Part shown: positions 36,460-43,957 of the stretch, piece after piece
How positions within the stretch are numbered: the stretch's first letter is position 1
How the letters are laid out: each line of letters begins with the position of its first letter
Origin: a candidate division Zixibacteria bacterium RBG-1
GTDB taxonomy: Bacteria; Zixibacteria; MSB-5A5; DSPP01; RBG-1
Direction of reading: 5' to 3'
DNA length: 64,000 bases
Assembly: GCA_000447245.1 (NCBI GenBank)
Contig: AUYT01000001.1
Coordinates: forward strand, 976,001 to 1,040,000
Made by a program: the position numbers and the translations under genes
Notes under the pieces: model-generated
Databases searched by the model: none
What the model was told of the DNA's origin: nothing
Seen by the model: only the letters and a program-made list of their open reading frames with translations

Positions 36460-36867
36460 TCAAAGTTTATAGATTGAACTTAACACAATTTTAATGATGT
36501 TTGCAAGTATCTCTGGGGAAATGGGCTTTTTAATAAATAAATCGCCGCCCACTTGATAGGATTTGTACCGGTCTTCGAGGATATCCTTCCCAGTGAGAAA
36601 TATGATGGGAATATCTTTGGTGCTGGGTTCTTTCCGTAAGGCCTTGCAGACTTCATATCCGTCTTTATCAGGCATGTTGATGTCCAGTAAGATAAGGTCC
36701 GGGTGAAGGGAGATGGCTCTTTGAATTCCTTGTTCGCCTGAATTTTCCGCAGTTAAGGTGTATCCCTGGGCTTCCAGAGTTTTACAGACCAGATTGGTGA
36801 TATCCGGCTCATCGTCTATGACGAGAATTTTGGCAAACTTTGACGGTAAAGGTATTTTATATGACAT
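36460..36867 (-). CDS. Single-domain response regulator (CheY-like)
   Basis: 135 residues with only a receiver domain. The acidic pair in VIDDEPD, the phosphorylation aspartate in LILLDINMP, the threonine in IIFLTGK and the lysine in IKKPISP are all present. No output domain follows, so it acts through another protein. No histidine kinase is in the window. Its upstream region contains TTAACTTAAGACGAGGTGATT with an AGGTG ribosome site. Confidence 0.9.
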   Translation of the reverse strand: MSYKIPLPSKFAKILVIDDEPDITNLVCKTLEAQGYTLTAENSGEQGIQRAISLHPDLILLDINMPDKDGYEVCKALRKEPSTKDIPIIFLTGKDILEDRYKSYQVGGDLFIKKPISPEILANIIKIVLSSIYKL

Positions 36868-37647
36868 TTAATCACCTCGTCTTAAGTTAAGGATTCAAAA
36901 TTATATCCATTTCTATTGGTCGACATTGCGTAAATTTTACTTTAGGATAAATTCCCAAAAAAGACTGCTAAATGATTTTTCAAGAGCAGACAGCTGGATT
37001 TAAAAATGGCTTGACTTTTGAGTGAAAAATTTTATTTTTGTGAAATTGTTGATAATGGTTACACCATAAACGATGCCGCGGTAACTCAGTCGGTAGAGCA
37101 ACGGACTGTAAATCCTTTTTAGAAACCTTTCTAAGTTCTTGAGTTATAATGCAATTTCTTTGGTTTGACGGACTTACCTGATATCTTAATTTGTCGTAAA
37201 TCGGTCTATTTTGTCGGATTTTGTACAGATAATAGACCCTATTTGGACACCAATTTTTATGTGAGCGGGAACTGAATGCTAAATCAAATCCGCAGTGACA
37301 GAGCAAAAAAGCATAAAAAGAAAGGTAAGAAATTACAATCTAGGGGGTCAATCTCTTCTACAAATAGGTCAAAACAACCCCATATAGAAGGTGGCACAAA
37401 TTTGGCACCAAGAATATTTAGCAGCTTGTCATTGACTTGGAAGTTAAAGTTGGGAATCTCCTGAATCAACACTTCGTTTTGCTTCACCATGGAGAAAACT
37501 TGAATTCATCCAAACCATCCTTTTTTAGTTAGAATAAAGTCCAAGACCAATGAATGATTTTAATACTAAAATTCTTGAAAATACTTCGTTCAAAATCCTC
37601 AGCGTCTTGACTGGAATGATTTAATAATTGAAGAAGATTGTCGTTAC
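36868..37647. other. 780-base gap without a convincing gene
   Basis: The gap holds a tRNA fragment with its promoter (37011-37115) and otherwise AT-rich sequence. Short frames on both strands (for example 37276-37464 and 37284-37490) have no recognisable domain or ribosome site. The stretch looks like decayed insertion debris behind a broken tRNA gene. Confidence 0.6.
37011..37115 (+). pseudogene. tRNA 5'-half remnant with promoter, anticodon GTA
   Basis: Bases 37075-37115 match the first 41 bases of the tRNA-Phe gene at 60477 except for G-to-A in the D stem and anticodon GTA in place of GAA. The 3' half is missing. The promoter (TTGACT 37011-37016, TATTTT 37033-37038) and neighbouring bases also match those before tRNA-Phe. 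The D-stem change weakens pairing, so this is probably a dead copy. Confidence 0.75.
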
Positions 37648-38670
37648 TTAAAACACTATGACCGACCTTAAGGATTCCCCTTTCCGCATAAGGTCGAAAG
37701 CATTATTGATTTCCTCCAATTTGAATTTATGAGTCACTAACTCTTTCACTTTAAGTTTTCCCATTTTGACCAGTTCAATTATCTTGGGATAATCGACCGG
37801 CCTACATCCTAAAGAACCCATAATCTCCATCTCCCGATACATGATCCGGGCTGCGCTCAATAAGACATCTCCCGGGGAATATCCTACCATCACCAGTCTT
37901 CCCCCGGTCCTTAAGCAGTTGAAGGCCTGTTGAATGGTGGCCGGATTTCCAATGGCTTCAAAGGCAAAATCAGAACCTCCCCCGGTTAGCTTTCTGATCT
38001 TTTTAGCGACGTCATCAGTTTCTCTAGAGTTAACTAAATAATCTGCTCCAAATTTTTTGGCCCAGTCTAATTTTTTTTCTAAAATATCCACTGCCCAGAC
38101 AATCCCCCCGACTGCTTTGGAAACCTGAATAATATTAATTCCAATTCCTCCGCAACCAAAAACCACCACCGTATCACCTGGCTTTACCCCGGCACGATTC
38201 TTGACCGCATGAAAAGGAGTAGAGATGGCATCTGCTATTATACTTCCTTCAACCAAAGGTATTTCATCTGGCAGGTGGAAAGCATCTTTGGCTGGAGCTT
38301 TGACATATTCCGCATAAGCTCCATCCACGTTATTGCCTAACATCTCCTGAGCAGTGCAAATATTTTCCCGACCGGTCCTGCAATAATCGCAACGGCCGCA
38401 GGTTAATACTGCCGGCAACAAGACCTTCTCACCGATTTTAAAATTGGTCACCTTTTCTCCAATTTCGGCCACAGTTCCAGAGGGCTCATGTCCTAAAATC
38501 ACCGGAGGTTTTTTAAAAGTAGGAACTCCGTGGTCTATATAATGCAAATCAGTATGACAGACTCCGCAGGCTGCCACTTTAACCAAAATCTCATCTGCTT
38601 TAATCTCAGGTTTTTTAACTTCTTCTACCTTTAAGGGTTGATGGGCTTGATAAAAAACGGCCGCTTTCAC
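37648..38670 (-). CDS. Zn alcohol dehydrogenase, possible 6-hydroxycyclohex-1-ene-1-carbonyl-CoA dehydrogenase
   Basis: 340 residues; GTG start at 38670 behind GAGGAGG. Medium-chain zinc dehydrogenase: catalytic zinc ligands C35 and H61-E62, structural zinc cysteines C91, C94, C97 and C105, and the NAD site [10 protein letters not shown]. In the known anaerobic benzoyl-CoA pathway, the step after dienoyl-CoA hydration is done by this family (Had/BzdX/BamQ). The gene is divergent from a TetR regulator and a benzoyl-CoA reductase-like cluster, which favours that role. By sequence alone it is a generic alcohol dehydrogenase. Confidence 0.7.
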   Translation of the reverse strand: MKAAVFYQAHQPLKVEEVKKPEIKADEILVKVAACGVCHTDLHYIDHGVPTFKKPPVILGHEPSGTVAEIGEKVTNFKIGEKVLLPAVLTCGRCDYCRTGRENICTAQEMLGNNVDGAYAEYVKAPAKDAFHLPDEIPLVEGSIIADAISTPFHAVKNRAGVKPGDTVVVFGCGGIGINIIQVSKAVGGIVWAVDILEKKLDWAKKFGADYLVNSRETDDVAKKIRKLTGGGSDFAFEAIGNPATIQQAFNCLRTGGRLVMVGYSPGDVLLSAARIMYREMEIMGSLGCRPVDYPKIIELVKMGKLKVKELVTHKFKLEEINNAFDLMRKGESLRSVIVF

Positions 38671-38822
38671 TTATTCCTCCTCTTTTTTAAAATGACGTAC
38701 TTTAAGCAAAATCCTATAACCTAATTATAATGAGAAGGGCGGGAAATTGCCAAGAAAAAAATTGACCCCTGACCGAATATTGAGATAGTTTCTTATTAAG
38801 ATTACTTTTTTTCATTTTTTAC

Positions 38823-38870
38823 TTGACAAAATGGTCTTCTATTCCGATATTATATATCGAACGTTCGATA
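38823..38870 (+). promoter_or_regulatory. tetR promoter with perfect 16-bp palindromic operator
   Basis: TTGACA (38823-38828) and GATATT (38846-38851, 17-base spacer) form the promoter. TATCGAACGTTCGATA at 38855-38870 is a perfect palindrome just past the -10, where a TetR dimer would block transcription. An AAGGAG site follows. Confidence 0.75.
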
Positions 38871-38887
38871 AAAAGGAGAACCTGAGC

Positions 38888-39502
38888 GTGATTACCTATA
38901 CCCAGCATACCTCTGGTAAAACCGAGGCCTATACGGAGAAGCTTACTTCTCTTTTGAACCTGGCGGCTCACTTGATTGCTAAGGAAGGATATCACAAAGC
39001 CAGCATCCGCAAAGTTGCCAAAGCCGCTAACTTGAGCATCTCCACCCTTTATCATTATTTCCAAGAAAAAGAACAGCTTTTGTTTTTGATCCAGTATCAT
39101 ACCTTTGATTCTTTGGTTCAAAAATTGAAAGAAGGGTTGGAGACTATCTCCTCCCCCGAAAAAAAGCTTTTGGCCATGATTGAAAATCACATCCAACATT
39201 TCATCCAGCATATGGACGAATTGAAGGTTTGCTCCCGAGAACTGGAGGCTTTGTCCGGCACCTATTACCAGAAAGTCTTTCAGAAACGCCGGGAATATTT
39301 CAATCTGACCTTAAAAATCATAGAAGAGCTCAAAAATAAATACCACAACCCGGATCTGGACAGTCGCTTGGCTACCCTTTTTCTGTTTGGTATGCTGAAT
39401 TGGATTTATATGTGGTATAAACCCAGTGCCAAAAGCTCCTACCCCAAGATGGTAAAACAGATGTACAACTTGGTTATTTTTGGAATAAAAAACACAGGTT
39501 AA
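38888..39502 (+). CDS. TetR/AcrR-family regulator
   Basis: About 204 residues from GTG 38888, chosen because AAGGAG lies ten bases upstream and the longer frame would start inside the promoter. The N-terminal helix-turn-helix is typical: AAHLIAKEGYHKASIRKVAKAANLSISTLYHYFQEKEQLL. The C-terminal part is an all-helical ligand domain. It lies 32 bases before the first reductase gene and divergent from the alcohol dehydrogenase. It probably senses an aromatic acyl-CoA or related acid and controls both units. Confidence 0.85.
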   Translation: MITYTQHTSGKTEAYTEKLTSLLNLAAHLIAKEGYHKASIRKVAKAANLSISTLYHYFQEKEQLLFLIQYHTFDSLVQKLKEGLETISSPEKKLLAMIENHIQHFIQHMDELKVCSRELEALSGTYYQKVFQKRREYFNLTLKIIEELKNKYHNPDLDSRLATLFLFGMLNWIYMWYKPSAKSSYPKMVKQMYNLVIFGIKNTG

Positions 39503-39534
39503 ACTTCAAGACTTAAATGTAAAGGAAAAACTAA

Positions 39535-40665
39535 ATGTTTGAGGTATTCAAAAACTGGGAAAAACAAAGACATACTTACGCCAAGGAGTGGAAGAAGACC
39601 ACCGGTGGGAAAGTTTTAGGATATTTTTGCACCTATGTTCCGGAGGAGATTTTGTATGCAGCCGGAGTGTTGCCGGTCAGAATCTTGGGGAGCCACGAAC
39701 CAACTGATTTGACTGAGCCCCATATCTTTGGGGGGATGTTTTGCCCTTTTTCCAGAGACTGTTTGGCACAGGGATTGAAGGGCAGATATGATTATTTGGA
39801 TGGGATAATGATCGCCCAATCCTGCTTGCACATTCGCCAAGCTTTTACCAGCTGGCAGAAGCATATCCCCCTGGAATTCAGCTATTATTTGTGCATGCCT
39901 AATAATGTTCAAAGCTCAAGAGCTGAAGATTACTTAGCTGGTGAAATTTTAGAGTTTAAAAAAGCTGTGGAAGAATGGACTGGTAAAGAAATTAATGAGG
40001 AAAGTTTAAGCCAATCCATTGAAACTTACAACCACAGTCGCAGATTGTTACACCAAGTTTACTCCACCCGCAAACAGGAAAATCCACCCTTAACCGGAGA
40101 GGAGGCCATGGAAATGGTGATTTCCAATCAAATGACAGATAAATCTGAACATAATCAGGCGCTGGGAGATTTAGTGAAAAATCTAGAGGGACGAAAACTG
40201 GACCGTCAGACTGGAACCCGCCTGATGCTGATTGGTAGTGAGAATGATGATATTCCTTTTATTCATATGCTGGAATCTTTGAATGCCACGGTTGTAATTG
40301 ACGAACACTGCACTGGCACCAGATATTTCTGGAATGAGGTTGTTACTCAGAATGATTTAATTAAAGCTATTTCCAAGCGTTATATCGATAGGCCTCCTTG
40401 TCCCAGTAAAGATTGGGAAGTAAGGCGAAGAATTCCCCATATACTTTCTTTGGCTAAAGAATACCAGGTTTCCGGAGCTATTTTGATTCAGCAAAAATTC
40501 TGCGACCCCCATGAATTGGATATTCCGGCTATTGCCAAAGCCCTGGAAACAAATGGCATTCGAACTTTATTTTTGGAATTCGATGTCACAGTTCCCATAG
40601 GTCAGTTTAAAACCAGGTGCGAAGCTTTTCTGGAGATATTACAACAAGAGGAAGAGCTTTTCTAA
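39535..40665 (+). CDS. bcrC: Class I benzoyl-CoA reductase, BcrC/BzdN-like subunit
   Basis: 376 residues, close to BcrC/BzdN length. It belongs to the 2-hydroxyacyl-CoA dehydratase/BCR family of [4Fe-4S] subunits. Cysteines at C32, C70, C76 (FCPFSRDC) and C97 (AQSCLHIRQ) are spaced as in cluster-binding family members. With the next gene it would form the active-site half of the enzyme, where the substrate ring is reduced. The alternative is a 2-hydroxyacyl-CoA dehydratase. The presence of two different activator genes plus ferredoxin and a BzdV-like protein favours benzoyl-CoA reductase. Confidence 0.78.
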   Translation: MFEVFKNWEKQRHTYAKEWKKTTGGKVLGYFCTYVPEEILYAAGVLPVRILGSHEPTDLTEPHIFGGMFCPFSRDCLAQGLKGRYDYLDGIMIAQSCLHIRQAFTSWQKHIPLEFSYYLCMPNNVQSSRAEDYLAGEILEFKKAVEEWTGKEINEESLSQSIETYNHSRRLLHQVYSTRKQENPPLTGEEAMEMVISNQMTDKSEHNQALGDLVKNLEGRKLDRQTGTRLMLIGSENDDIPFIHMLESLNATVVIDEHCTGTRYFWNEVVTQNDLIKAISKRYIDRPPCPSKDWEVRRRIPHILSLAKEYQVSGAILIQQKFCDPHELDIPAIAKALETNGIRTLFLEFDVTVPIGQFKTRCEAFLEILQQEEELF

Positions 40666-40679
40666 AAAAGAGAGCTGCT

Positions 40680-41984
40680 ATGTCAAAATATAAAACCGAA
40701 CCTTTGAAATGCTGGCAGAAAGCCAAAGAAATCAGAGCCAATTATTATAAAGATTATGCTTCAGCTAAAGAAAAGGGTGGTCTGCGCTGGTCTGGAGGAG
40801 CTTGGTCTTTTGGGGCCATTCCGGCTGGTTTGGGAGAGGATGTCTACTCCCTCACCGGAGAGCCTTATGCTGCTTCAGTTGCCTGGGACAAGGAATTTTC
40901 TTTAAAATGTTTGGAAGCAGTAGAAAGGAAAGGTTTTGCCCGGGATTTGTGTTCTTATATGCGCAATTACTGGGGCTCGATTATTTTAAATAAATATGTA
41001 TTCGGAGGAGAATTTCCCAAACCAGATTTTATCTGGCAAGATCACATCTGCTGCAGCCATGCTAAATGGTATCAAGTGGTATCTGAACTGGAAGGCGGAA
41101 TTCCGATGTTCTGTATTGACGTAGCTTGTGGGCCTTATACTGAAGTAAACCGGAATAAACTAGATTATGTGGTAGGTCAGATGGAAGATGGAATCCAGTG
41201 GCTGGAGAAAATTACCAAAAGAAAATATGATGATGAGAAATTGATTCAGGCAGTTTATAATGAATGTCGTTCCACGTCCCTATGGGCAGAAGTTTGTACT
41301 CTAAACAAAACCATCCCTGCTCCCTTAGATGAAAAATCTATGTTTTCACTCTATGTCTTAGGAACTTTGATGAAGCATAGTCAAATCGTGGCTGATTTTT
41401 ATGAGGAATTAAGAGACGAAGTAAAAGATAGAACCCAAAGAGGAATTGCAGCCCTTCCCAATGAAACCTGCCGCTTGATGTCCGACACTCAACCACCCTG
41501 GGGGTTTTTGAGGGTCTTCCGGCATTTGGAGGAATTCGGAGCGCTTTCCATCGGCTCCCTTTATACCTTTGGCTTAATCGGGATGTGGGAGGACCAGGAA
41601 GACGGAAGTTGGGGTCCTAGAAAAACTCCCCAACAGAAAGGAATCGAAATCAAAGACCGCCAAACCGCCTTGAGAATTTTAGCCGAGTGGAATTTGTCCA
41701 AGCCGGAATGGCAGCATTTCTACTCACCTACTTTAAAAAGCCAAATGATGATCCGGATTGCCAAGGAGTGGAAAGTGGATGGTGTCATGTTGCATTATAA
41801 CCGAGGGTGTGAAGGTCTGACTTTGGGAATTGCCGAAAACCGGCTGGATTTGATTAAAGCTGGGTTTCCGGTGATGACTTTTGAGGGGAATATGGGGGAT
41901 GAAAGAGAATTCGATGAACAGATGGTGCTTTCCAGAATCGATGCCTTTTTGGAAAACTTAAATTTAAAAAAGATAGAAGCATAA
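40680..41984 (+). CDS. bcrB: Class I benzoyl-CoA reductase, BcrB/BzdO-like subunit
   Basis: 434 residues from ATG 40680, 14 bases after the BcrC-like stop; BcrB proteins are about this long. Likely cluster cysteines are C124-C125 ([11 protein letters not shown]), C145 and C150 ([12 protein letters not shown]), and C377 in HYNRGCEGL. It pairs with the BcrC-like protein around the substrate and iron-sulfur clusters. In the characterised enzymes electrons arrive from the ATPase pair encoded next. The family is clear; the exact aromatic substrate is inferred from context. Confidence 0.78.
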   Translation: MSKYKTEPLKCWQKAKEIRANYYKDYASAKEKGGLRWSGGAWSFGAIPAGLGEDVYSLTGEPYAASVAWDKEFSLKCLEAVERKGFARDLCSYMRNYWGSIILNKYVFGGEFPKPDFIWQDHICCSHAKWYQVVSELEGGIPMFCIDVACGPYTEVNRNKLDYVVGQMEDGIQWLEKITKRKYDDEKLIQAVYNECRSTSLWAEVCTLNKTIPAPLDEKSMFSLYVLGTLMKHSQIVADFYEELRDEVKDRTQRGIAALPNETCRLMSDTQPPWGFLRVFRHLEEFGALSIGSLYTFGLIGMWEDQEDGSWGPRKTPQQKGIEIKDRQTALRILAEWNLSKPEWQHFYSPTLKSQMMIRIAKEWKVDGVMLHYNRGCEGLTLGIAENRLDLIKAGFPVMTFEGNMGDEREFDEQMVLSRIDAFLENLNLKKIEA

Positions 41985-41999
41985 CAAGGAATAATATAA

Positions 42000-42770
42000 A
42001 TGCCAGTAGCCGGAGTTGACATAGGTGGCAAGACCACCAAGATAATCATTCTAGAAGACCATAAAATCTTGGCCAAGAATTTAGTTTTGACCGGACTGGA
42101 GACTGGAAAAACAGCTTTGACGGCTTTCCAACAGGTTCTAAATGATGCCGGACTTTCACCAGATAAAATTTCCAAGATTACGGTCACCGGTGTAGGTAAA
42201 AAGGAGTTTTCATTGGGGCACAATGAGGTTAGTGAAGTCAAAGCGGATGCCAAAGGAACAGTTTATCTTTTTCCGAGTGCCCGGACCGTGATAGATGTGG
42301 GTGCCGAAGAGGGTCGAGGAGTTAAATGTAGTCCGGAGGGGAAAGTGGTAGATTTTGCTTTAAATGAAAAATGTGCGGCTGGCTCCGGCTCTTTTGTGGA
42401 GGCCATGGCCCGGGCTTTGGAGCTCCCTTTAGAAGAAATAGGAAAATTGGCCCTGATCTCCACCCAACAGATTCCTATGAATGCCCAGTGTGCGGTCTTT
42501 GCTGAATCTGAAGTAGTTTCACTTCTGCATGCTAAAACTCCTAAATCAGACATTGCCAAAGCAGTTCACAATGCTATAGCCAACCGAATTTCATCTATGA
42601 CCAGGAAAATAGGGATTGAAAAAGAGGTGATCTTAATCGGAGGGATGGCGAAAAATTTAGGTTTTATTGATTCTTTAAAAAAAGATCTGGGTTTGGAAAT
42701 TTTAATCCCAGAAGAACCGGAATTTGTAGGAGCTTTAGGGGCAGCTTTGATTGCCCAAGAAGAAACTTAG
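42000..42770 (+). CDS. bcrD: BCR ATPase/activator, BcrD-like subunit
   Basis: 256 residues of the BcrA/BcrD/HgdC ASKHA-fold activators. ATP-binding GVDIGGKTTK (residues 5-14), the cluster cysteine C125 in NEKCAAGSGSF and C164 in NAQCAVFAES are present. The DVGAEEGRG segment resembles the DIGALHGRA of BcrD more than the DIGGQDxK of BcrA and HgdC. It would hydrolyse ATP and pass electrons through a bridging [4Fe-4S] cluster to the BcrBC pair. It starts 15 bases after bcrB behind an AAGGAA site. Confidence 0.75.
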   Translation: MPVAGVDIGGKTTKIIILEDHKILAKNLVLTGLETGKTALTAFQQVLNDAGLSPDKISKITVTGVGKKEFSLGHNEVSEVKADAKGTVYLFPSARTVIDVGAEEGRGVKCSPEGKVVDFALNEKCAAGSGSFVEAMARALELPLEEIGKLALISTQQIPMNAQCAVFAESEVVSLLHAKTPKSDIAKAVHNAIANRISSMTRKIGIEKEVILIGGMAKNLGFIDSLKKDLGLEILIPEEPEFVGALGAALIAQEET

Positions 42771-42780
42771 GGGAGACAAG

Positions 42781-43653
42781 ATGGATAAACAATTTTGGCG
42801 CTGGAAAGAATATAATTGGAAAGAAGAGAAGCTAAACTGGAAAGAAGCCAGAAGTATTACAGCTGGAATCGATGTGGGGTCGGTCAGTTCGCAGGCGGTT
42901 ATTTTAACTGCTGGGAAGATTTTTGCTTATTCCAGCCAGAGAACCGGTTCAGATAGTCCTCAAAGCGCTCAAAAAGCTATCAACTGGGCTTTGGAGGGAA
43001 CCGGAATGAAATTGGAGGATATTCAGTTTATTGTGGGAACTGGCTATGGTAGAGTCAATATCCCCTTTGCCCAAAAAGCCATAACTGAAATTGCCTGCCA
43101 TGCTCGGGGTGCTAATTTTATGTATGGCTCTTCGGTGCGGACTATTTTAGATATGGGAGGCCAGGACTGCAAAGCCATCCGCTGTGACGAAAGAGGAAAA
43201 GTAGTCTCGTTTTTGATGAATGATAAATGCGCCGCTGGAACCGGGAGAGGAATGGAGGTTTTTGCTGATTTGTTGACTATTCCGATTGAGGAAATTGGGG
43301 ATTTATCTTTTACTGTAGAACAAGAGCCTCCTCCGGTAAGTTGCACCTGCGTGGTTTTTGCTAAATCTGAAGCTTTAAGACTTCTGAGGCAGGGTTGGCC
43401 CAAGAACAAAGTGGTGGCTTCTTACTGCTCAGCTATGGCTCATAGGGTAGTTACCCTTCTGGAAAGAGTCGGAGTGGAAAAAGAGTTTGCTATTACCGGT
43501 GGGATTGGCAAAAACCGAGGGGTGGTGGGAAGAATTGAAAAAGAGCTCAATGTCAAAGCCCTGACTCCGACCTGGGACACTCAGATTGCCGGTGCCTTAG
43601 GAGCAGCGCTATTTGCTCAAGCTCTTTTAGAAAAAACCAAAAGTTTAAACTGA
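42781..43653 (+). CDS. bcrA: BCR ATPase/activator, BcrA-like (short, Bzd-type) subunit
   Basis: 290 residues from ATG 42781, behind a GGGGAGA site. Features: ATP site GIDVGSVSSQ (29-38), DMGGQDCKAIR, cluster cysteine C150 in NDKCAAGTGRG, and C188/C190 in SCTCVVFAKSE. It opens with an unusual tryptophan-rich stretch (FWRWKEYNWKEEKLNWKEA). At this length it fits the short Azoarcus (Bzd) type; Thauera BcrA is about 150 residues longer. Two distinct activators point to benzoyl-CoA reductase, since 2-hydroxyacyl-CoA dehydratases normally use a single homodimeric activator. Confidence 0.75.
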   Translation: MDKQFWRWKEYNWKEEKLNWKEARSITAGIDVGSVSSQAVILTAGKIFAYSSQRTGSDSPQSAQKAINWALEGTGMKLEDIQFIVGTGYGRVNIPFAQKAITEIACHARGANFMYGSSVRTILDMGGQDCKAIRCDERGKVVSFLMNDKCAAGTGRGMEVFADLLTIPIEEIGDLSFTVEQEPPPVSCTCVVFAKSEALRLLRQGWPKNKVVASYCSAMAHRVVTLLERVGVEKEFAITGGIGKNRGVVGRIEKELNVKALTPTWDTQIAGALGAALFAQALLEKTKSLN

Positions 43654-43663
43654 GGTTTAAAAA

Positions 43664-43945
43664 ATGTTGGCCAATTACGGATATAAAGATGGTTCCGGTG
43701 ATTATTATATCACCATTGATACCGACAAATGTGTTACCTGTTCGGACCGAAAATGTATCCAGGCCTGTCCCCAGAAAGTTTTTGAAATTATTACAGATGA
43801 TTATGACCAGGAAGTTGCGTCTGTGGTTTCAGACCAGAGCAAGAAACTCAAATACAGCTGCGCTCCTTGTAAACCTAATGTAGGGAGAAAAGAACTTCCC
43901 TGTGTTTTGGCCTGTGAGCCAAAAGCTATCAACCACTCTTGGTAA
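43664..43945 (+). CDS. Small ferredoxin-like iron-sulfur protein
   Basis: 93 residues with eight main cysteines in two groups: CVTCSDRKCIQACP (Cx2Cx4Cx3C) and CAPC...C...CEP (Cx2Cx10Cx3C). Two [4Fe-4S] clusters are likely, but the spacing is wider than the usual Cx2Cx2Cx3C. In Azoarcus-type clusters a ferredoxin gene (bzdM) also follows the four reductase genes. It probably gives low-potential electrons to the BcrA/D ATPases. A GAGG site precedes it, 10 bases after bcrA. Confidence 0.75.
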   Translation: MLANYGYKDGSGDYYITIDTDKCVTCSDRKCIQACPQKVFEIITDDYDQEVASVVSDQSKKLKYSCAPCKPNVGRKELPCVLACEPKAINHSW

Positions 43946-43957
43946 AAAAACTTTTTT

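Noticed and set aside
36980..37306. Minus-strand frame containing SVALPTELPRHR
   Set aside because: This peptide is the reverse translation of the tRNA fragment; the same words occur opposite tRNA-Phe at 60253-60534. Not a gene.
37276..37490. Short frames on both strands in the gap behind the tRNA fragment
   Set aside because: No start signals or family features; they may be integrase debris but I cannot support that.
39535..43653. Reading the cluster as a 2-hydroxyacyl-CoA dehydratase
   Set aside because: Kept as an alternative only: two distinct activators, ferredoxin, a BzdV-like protein and the ring-cleavage genes fit benzoyl-CoA reductase better.
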